Source: Gracilimonas tropica DSM 19535 (GTDB lineage: Bacteria; Bacteroidota; Rhodothermia; Balneolales; Balneolaceae). From it: a DNA stretch of 64,000 bases. The first letter of the stretch is position 1; each line of letters opens with the position of its first letter. The DNA is taken from contig NZ_AQXG01000001.1 in the NCBI RefSeq assembly GCF_000375425.1, positions 56,000 to 119,999 of the forward strand, given 5' to 3'. This document shows, one piece after another, positions 38,002 through 47,913 of the stretch. The notes under the pieces were generated by a model. It did no database searches. It saw only the letters and a program-made list of their open reading frames with translations, and was not told the DNA's origin. The position numbers and the translations under genes are program-made.

Positions 38002-38439
38002 ATGCTTATCCTAAACCAAAACGATTATATCATGCGGCAGATCTACCAGCTCACGCAAGCGCTGGAACGGGTGATCGCTGTTGTACTTGGATTAAAGGGA
38101 AGCAAGCAATCTCAGGATGCGATCGAAATAGTAAATCAGGCACTGACCGAGCATCTTGAATTAGATATCGATGCTTTGCTTGAAATGGATGCGGAGGAGA
38201 TGATTCAAAAATTGGGAGAAGATCCGGCCATCAACCATGAAAACCTGGAATACATCGCAGATCTCTTTTTTGAGATGAGTAAGTTGCATGCAAAAGATTC
38301 TGAAATAGATTCAGAAACGGTCATCTTTTTTAATCGCGCCCTCAAAATTTATAGGCATATTGAGACAGATGGAACGGTGTATTCCTTAGACCGAAATTAC
38401 AAAATCCGGAATATTGAGCAACTGCTTTCTGGAATATAG
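38002..38439 (+). CDS. DUF6483-like small helical protein
   Basis: A 145-residue, mostly helical protein starting 8 bp after the hemL stop, so probably co-transcribed. The N-terminus NQNDYIMRQIYQLTQALERV resembles the DUF6483 family, whose members begin with a DYIMR motif. No catalytic residues are evident. The C-terminal half has a TPR-like helical pattern. Function unknown; linkage to heme synthesis is by position only. Confidence 0.7.
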   Translation: MLILNQNDYIMRQIYQLTQALERVIAVVLGLKGSKQSQDAIEIVNQALTEHLELDIDALLEMDAEEMIQKLGEDPAINHENLEYIADLFFEMSKLHAKDSEIDSETVIFFNRALKIYRHIETDGTVYSLDRNYKIRNIEQLLSGI

Positions 38440-38454
38440 ATCGTTTTAAGCAAT

Positions 38455-39639
38455 CTATTTAAGCGTGATGCCGCAGTCAAGCGGAACGCATTGTTGGAGG
38501 AGAAGGTCTTCCAGGTAAACATCAGATTGCAGGGCTGTTTCTTTCCAATTGGGATAAAAACGATCCAATAATTCAGCCTGAGCCCATCCGCTGTAATAAA
38601 AGATGGATTCACTAAAACCAAGATCACTTTTTAGCTGCCTAAGTTCCTTGTGATAGTTTTTTTCTCCATCCCGATAAAAATTGAAATCCGGATCTTCTTT
38701 CATCTCAGCTAACGGAATATACTCCTCATTGTCAGCAGCTAATTGCCAACTTTTGATTTCGGCATACTTCGCCAAACCTTCCAGCCACTCTCGCTCTTTT
38801 TCATATAAAATGAGTTTTTCACTCAGAGATGCTCTCCGAATTTCACGAACCGAAAGCCAGTCCATGACCAAAGATTTTGCTTTTTCTTCATTTGGTTCAT
38901 TGATGGCTTTGGCTAACAAATGTCGCTCATCAACCCAAAATTGACGAAAGTCGGAGTTGCTCCATGGATACAAATCGTACAAACTGTTAAATTTTTCAGC
39001 ATTTTCGAACCGTTCATAATTCTGCAGGGCCTGAAACGCATGAAAAGATTCATGAAGTACACTCGCTATATGTCGGTCGCTGTCAAATTGCCAGATAAAT
39101 AACTGATAAGGAAAAACAGGTTTTAGGAATCCGGGGAGATCATTTTTGATCATTTGCACCAGGCTGATTTTCGTCCATTCCTTGGTCGTCATACTGGCGG
39201 CAAACCGGTCTCCAACCTGAACGACAAAAGCTTCCGGCGTTTCTCCATTCTCGGGCAAGGCCTGACGGTAGTAATCAATTTCACCATTCATTAAATACCA
39301 AGACGAACCAAATGTGGATTTATACGGAATTCGGGTCCAGCCTATGCTAAGGGCTGCGTTATGGGTTCCTTCGAAAAAAACGTGCGATTCATTAAAAAGC
39401 ACGATTGGGATTTCAGGTTCACTCCATCCCGGCCAAATCTCGGCTCCAATTGAGGTTCGCAAATGGGTTATTTCGGAAAGAAGATGCTGCTCAGATTCAG
39501 AAAGTCGATCGGGATGACTGGAAGATGATGGAAGCTTCATATTTAAAGCAGCAATGCCCGATAACGCAATGCCAATTATCAGTGAGCCAAACAAAAGAAG
39601 CGTTTTAAGGTAGGACCAAAATCTCTTTTTCTTTTTCAT
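38455..39639 (-). CDS. Membrane-anchored protein with HExxH zinc-protease motif
   Basis: A 394-residue protein with an N-terminal signal anchor (about residues 10-30, TLLLFGSLIIGIALSGIAAL) and an extracytoplasmic region containing VLHESFHAFQALQ, a zincin-type HExxH, followed by a conserved Glu-rich helix (VDERHLLAKAINEPNEEKAK) that could supply the third ligand. I do not recognise the family. It is convergent with the gene before it, and no partner gene is adjacent on the same strand. Proteolysis is inferred from the motif only. Confidence 0.65.
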   Translation of the reverse strand: MKKKKRFWSYLKTLLLFGSLIIGIALSGIAALNMKLPSSSSHPDRLSESEQHLLSEITHLRTSIGAEIWPGWSEPEIPIVLFNESHVFFEGTHNAALSIGWTRIPYKSTFGSSWYLMNGEIDYYRQALPENGETPEAFVVQVGDRFAASMTTKEWTKISLVQMIKNDLPGFLKPVFPYQLFIWQFDSDRHIASVLHESFHAFQALQNYERFENAEKFNSLYDLYPWSNSDFRQFWVDERHLLAKAINEPNEEKAKSLVMDWLSVREIRRASLSEKLILYEKEREWLEGLAKYAEIKSWQLAADNEEYIPLAEMKEDPDFNFYRDGEKNYHKELRQLKSDLGFSESIFYYSGWAQAELLDRFYPNWKETALQSDVYLEDLLLQQCVPLDCGITLK

Positions 39640-39766
39640 AATGCCTCCGATTGCGAGCGGTTGCTTGAAATAAAGCGATTATTTATGAAGCGTTAATGAA
39701 ATAATAGTATTTGCCCTTCCGGGGCTTTCTGCTAAATTGAAATCAACCCAAAAATAAACTAAACCT

Positions 39767-40207
39767 ATGAGCTACATCACGATAAACAAAAAAATAGAAG
39801 CTCCTAAAGAACAGGTTTTTGAAATTGTTGCCGACATTCGGAATTTCTCTAAAGTCATTCCTGAGATCAAAAACGTAGAATTTCTTTCGGAGCAGCAATA
39901 CGGAGTAGGTACTAAATATAAAGAAACCCGTGATATGAATGGACGGGAAGCTTCGACGGTACTGGAAGTCACAGAATTGGTAGAGAATGAACACATCCGC
40001 CTGATATCAGATGCCGGAGGAACCGTTTGGGATTCGATCTTCAAAGTGGAAGAGAAGGAGGGCGGAACCGAGCTTTCTTTGGTGATGGAAGCCCGGCCAT
40101 ACAAGTTTTTGCCAAAGATCATTGCCCCGTTTATGAAAGGCTTCATGCGAAATGCAATTGAGAAGGATATGGATGCCACAAAAAGGTACTGCGAAGCAGA
40201 GGTTTGA
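39767..40207 (+). CDS. SRPBCC (START-like) family protein
   Basis: A 146-residue protein with the helix-grip pattern of the polyketide cyclase/Coq10-type SRPBCC family: a start of ITINKKIEAPKEQVFEIVAD, then RNFSKVIPEIKNVEFLSEQ, the central strands WDSIFKVEEKEGGTELSLVM, and a long C-terminal helix (MKGFMRNAIEKDMDATKRY). It probably binds a hydrophobic ligand. It lies 82 bp before the imelysin gene; whether they share a transcript is unclear. Confidence 0.85.
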   Translation: MSYITINKKIEAPKEQVFEIVADIRNFSKVIPEIKNVEFLSEQQYGVGTKYKETRDMNGREASTVLEVTELVENEHIRLISDAGGTVWDSIFKVEEKEGGTELSLVMEARPYKFLPKIIAPFMKGFMRNAIEKDMDATKRYCEAEV

Positions 40208-40289
40208 ACCCTTTTTACTTTAGATGTGATGAAGAAATGCGTATCTTATGTGTATTGAATCTAAATAAGATTATTCATTCTTACCTTTT

Positions 40290-41468
40290 ATGAAAAATTT
40301 GATTTGCGTTGCTTCCATTTTATCCATGCTATTCTTTTTTGGATGCAGCAATCAGGAGTTAAAACCCGTAGTTGAAAATTATTCGGATATCGTGCATGCA
40401 ACCTATCAGGATGCGCTCCATGATGCCGAAAAACTTCAGGAAGCAGTTATTGAATTAGTAGAAAATCCATCTCCCGAAACAATGAAAGCCGCTAAAGAAG
40501 CCTGGCTAAATGCCCGGGAAACCTATGGACAAACCGAAGCTTTTCGATTCTATGGCGGACCTATTGATGATGAAAATGGACCCGAAGGTCAACTCAATGC
40601 ATGGCCTTTGGATGAATCGTATATCGATTACGTAGAAGCGAATCCAAATGGTGATGGTAAAACCGTGGGCACAAATATCATCAACAGCCCGAATGAGTTT
40701 CCTGAGATCACCAAGGAACTGATTGCATCTTTGAATGAAAATGGAAGCGAGACAAATGTAAGTTCAGGCTATCATGCAGTGGAATTTTTGCTGTGGGGAC
40801 AAGATCTCAGTGAAGGGCCCGGAGGTGGGAACCGGCCTTACACGGATTATGTAACCGGTTCGGAAGGGACTCACAAAAATCAGGAACGGCGGGCAAAATA
40901 TCTTATGGAAACAGTAGATCTGATCACTGATGACCTGGAAATGCTGGTTCAGGAATGGGAAAAAGGCAAAGATAATTACCGTGCATTTTTTACCTCCGAA
41001 GACCAGGTGAGGACTTCGGTGGGCCGGATCTTAAATGGTCTTGGAAAGCTTAGCAAAGGTGAACTCGCAGGTGAACGAATGTTTGTCTCATGGGATCTGC
41101 GAAGCAAAGAAGATGAGCATTCATGTTTCAGTGATAACACCCACCGCGATATTGTGACGAATGCGATTGGCATTCGAAATGTGCTGGTAGGTAAGTATGA
41201 GCGTATCGACGGAACGGTTGTTTCCGGGCCGAGCGTATTGGATGTCATCAAAGGTGAAAACCCTGAATTGGCAGAAGAGCTCCTGGAAACGGTAAATCAA
41301 AGCGTAGAATTGACGAAAGAGATCGAGCCTCCTTTTGATCAACAGATCTTAAGTCAGGATGGGCGGGCACATATCATGGAAACCATTAATTCGCTTCGTA
41401 GACAAGGTGACCTTATCGCAGAAGCGGCAGCAATATTGGGCTACAACGTTGATCCTGATGCAGTCTGA
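40290..41468 (+). CDS. Imelysin family lipoprotein 1
   Basis: A 392-residue protein with a lipobox (FFFGCS, Cys19) and the imelysin motif GYHAVEF (160-166, GxHxxE), followed by LLWGQDLSEGPGGGNRPYTDY. Imelysin-like proteins are outer-surface or periplasmic, often iron-regulated, and resemble EfeO-type iron-binding proteins. It is followed by a di-heme oxidoreductase and a second imelysin, an arrangement known from other Gram-negative bacteria. An iron-related role is inferred from that family context. Confidence 0.9.
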   Translation: MKNLICVASILSMLFFFGCSNQELKPVVENYSDIVHATYQDALHDAEKLQEAVIELVENPSPETMKAAKEAWLNARETYGQTEAFRFYGGPIDDENGPEGQLNAWPLDESYIDYVEANPNGDGKTVGTNIINSPNEFPEITKELIASLNENGSETNVSSGYHAVEFLLWGQDLSEGPGGGNRPYTDYVTGSEGTHKNQERRAKYLMETVDLITDDLEMLVQEWEKGKDNYRAFFTSEDQVRTSVGRILNGLGKLSKGELAGERMFVSWDLRSKEDEHSCFSDNTHRDIVTNAIGIRNVLVGKYERIDGTVVSGPSVLDVIKGENPELAEELLETVNQSVELTKEIEPPFDQQILSQDGRAHIMETINSLRRQGDLIAEAAAILGYNVDPDAV

Positions 41469-41536
41469 TTGGGGTTTGTGTGGCTTGAAATTATTCCAAC
41501 CTGATAAACATTTCCCAATAATCATTAATCAAAATC

Positions 41537-42952
41537 ATGGGAAGGACCTCTAAAATAAGCTTCGTTTTTTTAATTCTGTTGGCTTTAGCAGGATTCATAT
41601 TCAGTTACAGTCAGGGTTGGTTCGATCCGCTTTCGAAGTATCGGGTCGAAGGAGAGCAGTACAGTGGAGGAGAGGCTACTGTTTTTAATGAATCCGTGAA
41701 TGCGTTTGGCGAGGCAGCTCCTAATCTGACCGGAAACAAAGACCTCTTCTTTGTAAGTGGAAATGCTTTCTTTAAACGGAACTGGGTGAGTGCTCCGGCA
41801 TCGACTGCCGATCTTGATGGATTGGGTCCGCTATTCAACGCCCGATCATGCTCAAGCTGCCATTTGTTGGATGGGCGAGGCAAGCCTCCTCAAAGTATTG
41901 ATGAAGAACCGGTTGACCTTTTATTTAGGTTGAGCCGACCTTCACAAGATGGAAACGGAACCCGGAAGGATGAAAATTATGGCGGACAGTTCAATCATTT
42001 GTCAGTATTGGGGGTTCCGCCGGAGGGAAATGTAACGGTGCGGTACGAAGAGATTCCTGGTGAGTATCCCGATGGTACAACCTATTCACTTCGAAATCCA
42101 ACCTATGAATTTGACAGCCTTGCATATGGCGCGTTTTCTAAAGATATGATGATCTCTCCTCGCATTGCACAGCATTTGGTGGGATTGGGATTGCTGGAAG
42201 GAATTTCGGAAGAGCGCTTGAAAGAATTGGCCGATCCCGAAGATAAAAACGGAGATGGGATTTCAGGGCGGATCAATTATGTATATGATCACATCAATGA
42301 GAAAATGTCGGTAGGAAGGTTTGGATGGAAGGCCAATGAGCCCTCGGTCCGTCAGCAAACGGCGGTGGCACTTCGGGAAGATATCGGCATCACTTCAGCG
42401 GCATTTCCAGAGGAACTATGTGCAGAAAATCAGACCGATTGTAAGCGTTCCCCAAGCGGAGGCGAGCCTGAATTATCGCAAGATATTCTCGATAGATTGG
42501 CTCTGTACACCGAAACGTTAGCGGTGCCGGCACGCAGAGACTGGGAGGATGTACAAGTCCTGAAAGGCAAGAAAGCCTTTATCGAAATTGGATGTGCGTC
42601 CTGTCATGTTCCTAAACATAAAACGGGCGAGCATCCTGAACATCCTGAATTCTCAAGCCAAACCATTTACCCCTACACGGATCTGTTGCTGCACGATATG
42701 GGGCCCGGTTTAGCGGATGGACGTCCTGATGGTGAGGCCACCGGAACCGAATGGCGCACTCCGCCTTTATGGGGAATTGGGCTGATTCAAACCGTAAGCG
42801 GACATACTTTCTTTTTGCATGATGGCCGTGCCCGCAACCTGGAAGAAGCTATTTTATGGCACGGAGGGGAGGCTGAAACCGCCAGGAATAAATTCAAGCA
42901 GTTATCCAAAAACGAACGCGAAAACCTGATCACCTTTTTAAATTCATTATGA
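41537..42952 (+). CDS. Di-heme oxidoreductase (DUF1111/thiol oxidoreductase-like)
   Basis: A 471-residue exported protein with an N-terminal signal anchor (about 8-26) and two heme c sites: CSSCH (105-109) and CASCH near residue 355. The C-terminal motif GHTFFLHDGRARNLEEAILWHGGEA is typical of the di-heme oxidoreductase family, related to cytochrome c peroxidase/MauG. The stop overlaps the start of the second imelysin by 4 bp (ATGA). It probably takes part in periplasmic redox steps of metal handling; the substrate is not known. Confidence 0.92.
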   Translation: MGRTSKISFVFLILLALAGFIFSYSQGWFDPLSKYRVEGEQYSGGEATVFNESVNAFGEAAPNLTGNKDLFFVSGNAFFKRNWVSAPASTADLDGLGPLFNARSCSSCHLLDGRGKPPQSIDEEPVDLLFRLSRPSQDGNGTRKDENYGGQFNHLSVLGVPPEGNVTVRYEEIPGEYPDGTTYSLRNPTYEFDSLAYGAFSKDMMISPRIAQHLVGLGLLEGISEERLKELADPEDKNGDGISGRINYVYDHINEKMSVGRFGWKANEPSVRQQTAVALREDIGITSAAFPEELCAENQTDCKRSPSGGEPELSQDILDRLALYTETLAVPARRDWEDVQVLKGKKAFIEIGCASCHVPKHKTGEHPEHPEFSSQTIYPYTDLLLHDMGPGLADGRPDGEATGTEWRTPPLWGIGLIQTVSGHTFFLHDGRARNLEEAILWHGGEAETARNKFKQLSKNERENLITFLNSL

Positions 42953-44010
42953 GAAAACTTTCCATTACGCTTATTTCTTTGTTGCTGTTCTTTGTTACAG
43001 CTTGTTCATCTACAGATTTTGACCGCAAAGCGATGCTGCAGAATGCAGCGAATAACCTCATCATTCCGGCATATATGGACTTCAATCAAAAAACAGATTC
43101 ACTATTGAATTCTGTCCAAAGGTTGAATGAAAATCCTAATTCTAAAACTTTAGCTACGGCTCAAAATGCATGGAAAGAAACAATCCTTAGCTGGAAACGA
43201 GCAGAATTGTACAATTTTGGTCCGGTAGAAGAAAAAGCTCTGGCAGGTTCCATTGACCGCTGGCCGACGAGTGAAGGCGGCATTGAAAGCGCAATTCAAG
43301 AATATGATAATTCGGAAAATTACCTGGTTAGAATCGGAAGTAACCGAAAGGGGCTTCCGGCTATAGAATATCTGCTTTTTCATGGAAATGAAGACCTGAT
43401 CATTCAGGAATTTCAGAATGAAAACCGCAAACGGTATCTGGAATTGTTGTCAAAATCTTTGGTCAATAATAGTGAACTGATCCTGGATGAATGGGAAGGC
43501 GGTTATCAACAAAAATTCATCGAAGCGACAGGAAACCGTCCTAATTCCGGACTAACCCTGATGGCCAATGAGATCGGATTTTTACTGGAGATGGTCCGTA
43601 TGGACAAACTCGAAGTTCCCTTCGGTAAACAAACCGGCGGCGTTTTGAGGTTGCAGATGCTGGAATCGGAATATGCCCATATTTCCAAAGAGTTGATCTA
43701 TGAAAACCTGAAAAGCGCACAGAATACTTTTAACGGAGGGGAAGGAAAAGGCTTTGATGATTATCTGGATGCCCTCGGCATTAAAGGAGCCAATGGTAGT
43801 TTGTTGTCTGAGTCTATTAATGCTGAATATGATAATGCCTCTTCGCTCATAGAAGGGATGGATGGTAGTTTGGAAGAAGCCATGCAGAACAACAAACAAT
43901 CAGTTGAGCAACTGATTGAAAGTGTACAGCAGCTCTACATCTACAACGAGGTTGATATGATCTCACAACTCAGCCTGCTGGATACTTTCAGTGATAATGA
44001 TGGGGATTAA
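42949..44010 (+). CDS. Imelysin family lipoprotein 2, variant motif
   Basis: A 353-residue lipoprotein (VTACSS, Cys19). The imelysin repeat AWKETILSWKRAELYNFGPV and the motif position GLPAIEYLLF (135-144) are present, but the His of GxHxxE is replaced by Pro (GLPAIE). Both imelysins share the AW-x4-x4 helix pattern. It overlaps the oxidoreductase gene by 4 bp, so the pair is translationally coupled. The two imelysins probably have different ligand roles. Confidence 0.88.
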   Translation: MRKLSITLISLLLFFVTACSSTDFDRKAMLQNAANNLIIPAYMDFNQKTDSLLNSVQRLNENPNSKTLATAQNAWKETILSWKRAELYNFGPVEEKALAGSIDRWPTSEGGIESAIQEYDNSENYLVRIGSNRKGLPAIEYLLFHGNEDLIIQEFQNENRKRYLELLSKSLVNNSELILDEWEGGYQQKFIEATGNRPNSGLTLMANEIGFLLEMVRMDKLEVPFGKQTGGVLRLQMLESEYAHISKELIYENLKSAQNTFNGGEGKGFDDYLDALGIKGANGSLLSESINAEYDNASSLIEGMDGSLEEAMQNNKQSVEQLIESVQQLYIYNEVDMISQLSLLDTFSDNDGD

Positions 44011-44033
44011 GGAAGAAACTTTTCTGTAAATAT

Positions 44034-44061
44034 CATCGGTTTCACATCCTGCGAACCGGTG
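44034..44061. terminator. Possible hairpin between convergent genes
   Basis: CATCGGTT (44034-44041) and AACCGGTG (44054-44061) form an 8-bp stem with one mismatch. It lies in the gap between the convergent imelysin-2 gene and the beta-propeller gene. No clear T-run is present, so terminator activity is uncertain. Confidence 0.4.
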
Positions 44062-44070
44062 CAGCATATT

Positions 44071-45141
44071 TTAGAAACCAAGGTCTGCCTGTTTGATCAC
44101 ATAGATTTGGTGGGCAAGCCAGTCGTAATTATTATGAATGAACAGCTTCCCGGCATGATAAGTCAGGTTGAGTTCGCTAAGATCTTCAAAACCTGTAATC
44201 TTCTGATCCGTAATTTTGGTAACCTTTATTTCATCATTTAAGCTGCTTTTTGGAGAATGGTCAATACGAAAGACACTGTACCCGACCGGGATCTCCTGAT
44301 GAATGTTGCCATAGGAGATTAACAAATGGTCATCTTCAATGAGCTGTATGCTGTTAATATTTGAAGGAGTTCGAACTCCTACATTGTCCCCGAATCGTTT
44401 TTTGGTTGAAGTGACGTATTCAACTTCAAAATCAGCTTCAATTTTCTTTCGTTTTACGAACTCACCATTTACGAAAAAATAGAAATAGGGCAATCCGTTG
44501 ATTGTAAGTACCGAGAGTCGCTCATTGATCATGATCAATTCCGGCTGCAATTTTAGGAAATTGACTTTTTCTACCACATCGAAATCTTCAAAAGCCAATT
44601 GCTCTAAGGTCATGGTGAACTCATAAACCACCTCTGTGTTGGCAGTGTCTATCATTTGTATAAATGGAATGGATTCATCCGGTTTTGCAGAACTCATCAA
44701 AGGATGACCTGAAGAAACAAACAAATAATTATCCTTTATGAACATGGTCGGGTTCTTCTGATTCGTTAATCCCGGTGATAGCACTTCTATAAATTTTTCA
44801 AAGATCAGCTCTCCGCTAAAATTATATCCAATCATTCTCTTGTCCGGCCCAATCAAAAAAACTCTGTCATTATTGCTTTCAAGAAATGCGGCATATTGAG
44901 TTTGGATTTCTCCCGGTCCGCGACCTTTGGGAACCAGTTTGATTTCAGGCTTAAAGGTAGTTGAGTTAAGAACATGAACCAGATGATCCCCGGACTGTGT
45001 AAAAATTACTGGCCGACCGTCATTCGTAAATTCAAGCTGAGTGATCTCGTCGAAGACCTGATTCTCAACTGGATGATCCTGAGCTTTTGTTGTTACAGAA
45101 CATAGAAAAAGGGAAAGAAGCAGAGAAATTACTTGTTTCAT
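44071..45141 (-). CDS. DUF5128-type six-bladed beta-propeller protein 1
   Basis: A 356-residue exported protein with a signal peptide (about 1-20, ending TKAQ) and repeated short beta-strand blades. The motif KGRGPGEIQTQY, typical of the DUF5128 family, lies near residue 75. Two relatives lie at 54071-56237. These proteins are thought to bind ligands on the cell surface or in the periplasm. A TATATTTG -7 element on the minus strand (45178-45171) lies about 30 bp before the ATG. No enzyme function is known. Confidence 0.82.
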   Translation of the reverse strand: MKQVISLLLSLFLCSVTTKAQDHPVENQVFDEITQLEFTNDGRPVIFTQSGDHLVHVLNSTTFKPEIKLVPKGRGPGEIQTQYAAFLESNNDRVFLIGPDKRMIGYNFSGELIFEKFIEVLSPGLTNQKNPTMFIKDNYLFVSSGHPLMSSAKPDESIPFIQMIDTANTEVVYEFTMTLEQLAFEDFDVVEKVNFLKLQPELIMINERLSVLTINGLPYFYFFVNGEFVKRKKIEADFEVEYVTSTKKRFGDNVGVRTPSNINSIQLIEDDHLLISYGNIHQEIPVGYSVFRIDHSPKSSLNDEIKVTKITDQKITGFEDLSELNLTYHAGKLFIHNNYDWLAHQIYVIKQADLGF

Positions 45142-45170
45142 AGTACCCGAAAAATTGTATTGCTATTCGC

Positions 45171-45178
45171 CAAATATA
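45171..45178 (-). promoter_or_regulatory. Candidate -7 promoter element for beta-propeller gene 1
   Basis: On the minus strand the sequence is TATATTTG, matching TAnnTTTG, about 30 bp upstream of the ATG at 45141. A well-spaced -33 TTTG is not visible, so this is tentative. Confidence 0.35.
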
Positions 45179-45267
45179 AAAGAAGAAAAATTCAATAATT
45201 CCACTCAACTATTGTTCTCGTTCCAAATCGCCGATTTGGGATCCATCGCGGAAACCACTGGTTTAAC

Positions 45268-47679
45268 TTACTTCAACTCCACTATTGTAACCCCGGCACC
45301 ACCACGTTCAATGGGAGCCGTTTCCACACTTTTTACATCGTTGCGCGTGTTTAGGTACGACTGAATCTGGCTGCGCAAAATTCCATCGCCTTTACCGTGG
45401 ATGATCTCCACCTGATTCATATTTCGAAATACGGCGCGGTCGATGTATTGGGTGACTTCATGCAGGGCATCCTGCGTTCTCATTCCTCGTACTTCAATGG
45501 AGGGTTTTACCATCGCATTTTTCAGATCACTGTCGCCTACAATAATAGATGAGCGTGCTTTCTGTTTCTTCTTCTTAGGCTTCTTTTCAACTTTCACCAG
45601 GTTTTTGTATTTGGTCTTGAGTCGCAATCCGCCCGCCTGCACTACGGCATTTTTACCATTGATCTCCACCAATTCCCCGGTGGTATTTCCATCTTTGAAC
45701 CGAACGTGATCGCTAACTTTTGGGGGATCGTCGGTTGTTTGCTCGCGCTCTTCCTTTTTCTCCTCAATTTCCTGAAGCGAACGGTCGATCTCTTTTTTCT
45801 CCTCTTCCACATCCTTACGGATTTCCTTGATCTCCGCCTTATCCGCTTTGTTCTGCTCCACGATCTGTTGCACGGCTCGCTCTACGCGCTGATTAGCCGA
45901 ATCCATGATCGCCTTTGCTTCCTTCAGTGCCTTCTCGCGAATCTTCTCCTTGTCCTTTTCAATAGCCTGGATCTTATTTTCAAATTTTTTCCGCTCCGAT
46001 TCTGCCTTGGCTTGAAGCGAGGTATATTTTTCCTTGAGATCAGCAGCCTGTTGAGTTTTAGTTTCCAGCTCGGTGATCAGCGATTCCATTTTATTTTTGG
46101 CTTTCCCGAGAATCACTTTCGCTCTTTTAAGCACGCTTTCATCCAATTGCATTCTTTGGGCAATCTCAAAAGCGTAACTGCTGCCGGGAATTCCTTTCTT
46201 GAATTTATAAGTCGGAGAGAGAGTCGCCTGATCAAATTCCATTGAGCCATTAACGGCCATTGGATGCTCATGTGCAAATACCTTGAGAGACCCGTGGTGC
46301 GTAGTCACGATCACTTTGCAATCCTGCTCCAGCATTCGTTTAATAAATGACTGAAACAGCGCACCCCCTTCCTCGGGATCGGTTCCGGCCGCGGCTTCAT
46401 CAATTAAAACCAAACAGCCGGCTTCAAATTGTTTCACCGTTTCCCGCATCCACTGCAATCTGGAGGAGAAAGTACTTAAATCATCTTCGATAGATTGATC
46501 ATCGCCCATATCTACAAACAAGCCGGAAAAAACCGGAAGCTCAGAAGTAGTATCGGCCGGAACGCCAAAACCGGATTGCATCATCAGAGAAAGCAATCCA
46601 ACCGTTTTCATGGCCACCGACTTACCCCCGGCATTGGGACCGGTGACCATCAAACAGCGCTCGTCTTCTTCCATTTTCAGAAAGAGGGGAATGATCTTCT
46701 CCCGATCCTCTTCTTTACGGATACTCAAATTTTTGAGTCGCAAAATGGGATTGTAGGCTTCCTTGACGCTCAGGTAATTCTTTTCAGCAATGATCGGAAT
46801 TTCTCCTTCCAGCTTTTGGGTAAGCTTCGCTTTAGCGGCGATCACATCAATTTCAGCGAGATAAAGCGTGTTTTGATCGATATATTCCCGGTTTTGACGA
46901 ACATGCCTGGTGAGTTCTCTTAGAATACGTTCAATTTCCCGCTGTTCTTCGGCTTCAAACTGGCGGATCTCATTATTCATATTCAGCGCTTCCACCGGCT
47001 CGATATACACCGTTTGTCCACTGGAAGAAACATCGTGCACAAACCCCTGTACCTTGCGTTTGAATTCTGCCTGAATGGGAATCACCATGCGCCCATTACG
47101 AATGGTTGGTCCTTCATCGGAGGTCATTCCATCTTTAGAAGCCTTACTCATGGCCCGGTTGATGGTGCCTCGAAGATCACTTTTTCGCTTATTCAGCTTT
47201 CGACGAATGGATTGTAATTCCGGACTGGCATCATCCCGCAATTCGCCGTGCTCGGTTACTTTCTCACGAACATGCTTTTCCAACTCCTTCATGGGAATCA
47301 AGCCTTCCGAAACTTTAGTGAGCTGGGGATATTCATCAGATCGGTGTTTTAAAAACTTCTTCACATTTCGGGAGATCGCACAGATCTTCAAAATATCCAC
47401 AAAAGCGGGCAGGGGAATGAGGCTGCCTTCGGCTTTAGATGCCGATAGATAATCCCTGACCTCCGGAAATTCATATAGTGGGAATGGGTCAGGGTTTGCG
47501 AGAATTTCCAGCATTTCTGCTGTTTGCCGGGTCAGCAATTCTACTCTTTTGCGATCAGAAGAAGGCTGGAGCGTTTCGAGCAATTCTTCGGAGCGAACCG
47601 ACTGAGTAAGCTCGAGCGCAGCCCTGCGAATTTGTTCGTAACCAAGTTTATCTAAAAGGGATTTGGGGTAGATCTTCAT
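45268..47679 (-). CDS. mutS2: MutS2 family ATPase with Smr domain
   Basis: An 803-residue protein: an N-terminal MutS-type helical core, the ATPase with Walker A TGPNAGGKSVAMKT (about residue 340) and a DEAAAGTDPEEGG Walker B region, a long coiled coil (about 520-650), and a C-terminal Smr domain (VRGMRTQDALHEV, then IHGKGDGILR). MutS2 proteins act on recombination intermediates and, in some bacteria, on collided ribosomes (RqcU). The Smr start reads EVRG instead of the common DLRG. It appears to be transcribed alone. Confidence 0.95.
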   Translation of the reverse strand: MKIYPKSLLDKLGYEQIRRAALELTQSVRSEELLETLQPSSDRKRVELLTRQTAEMLEILANPDPFPLYEFPEVRDYLSASKAEGSLIPLPAFVDILKICAISRNVKKFLKHRSDEYPQLTKVSEGLIPMKELEKHVREKVTEHGELRDDASPELQSIRRKLNKRKSDLRGTINRAMSKASKDGMTSDEGPTIRNGRMVIPIQAEFKRKVQGFVHDVSSSGQTVYIEPVEALNMNNEIRQFEAEEQREIERILRELTRHVRQNREYIDQNTLYLAEIDVIAAKAKLTQKLEGEIPIIAEKNYLSVKEAYNPILRLKNLSIRKEEDREKIIPLFLKMEEDERCLMVTGPNAGGKSVAMKTVGLLSLMMQSGFGVPADTTSELPVFSGLFVDMGDDQSIEDDLSTFSSRLQWMRETVKQFEAGCLVLIDEAAAGTDPEEGGALFQSFIKRMLEQDCKVIVTTHHGSLKVFAHEHPMAVNGSMEFDQATLSPTYKFKKGIPGSSYAFEIAQRMQLDESVLKRAKVILGKAKNKMESLITELETKTQQAADLKEKYTSLQAKAESERKKFENKIQAIEKDKEKIREKALKEAKAIMDSANQRVERAVQQIVEQNKADKAEIKEIRKDVEEEKKEIDRSLQEIEEKKEEREQTTDDPPKVSDHVRFKDGNTTGELVEINGKNAVVQAGGLRLKTKYKNLVKVEKKPKKKKQKARSSIIVGDSDLKNAMVKPSIEVRGMRTQDALHEVTQYIDRAVFRNMNQVEIIHGKGDGILRSQIQSYLNTRNDVKSVETAPIERGGAGVTIVELK

Positions 47680-47913
47680 CTAAAAGTTTTGGGTGAAATT
47701 GCTGACCCCTAAAGATAAAGGTAGGATGACTCGTTCCCAAGTAGGGAGAACGTTCAAATTAGAGATCACAAGTGTCAATTTTCCGGTTTAGCTCAAAAGA
47801 AGCTTTCTATGATACGATCTCAAAAAAGAGTTTAGGAACGAATATTAAATGTACTCTTGGTTAAGGGTTGGAAACTTTTGTGGTGCGGGTAAAATATTTT
47901 TGAGAATATATCT

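Noticed and set aside
45706..46245. A 179-codon plus-strand frame
   Set aside because: It is antisense to the coiled coil of mutS2, and its Leu/Phe-rich composition is the mirror of Lys/Glu codons.
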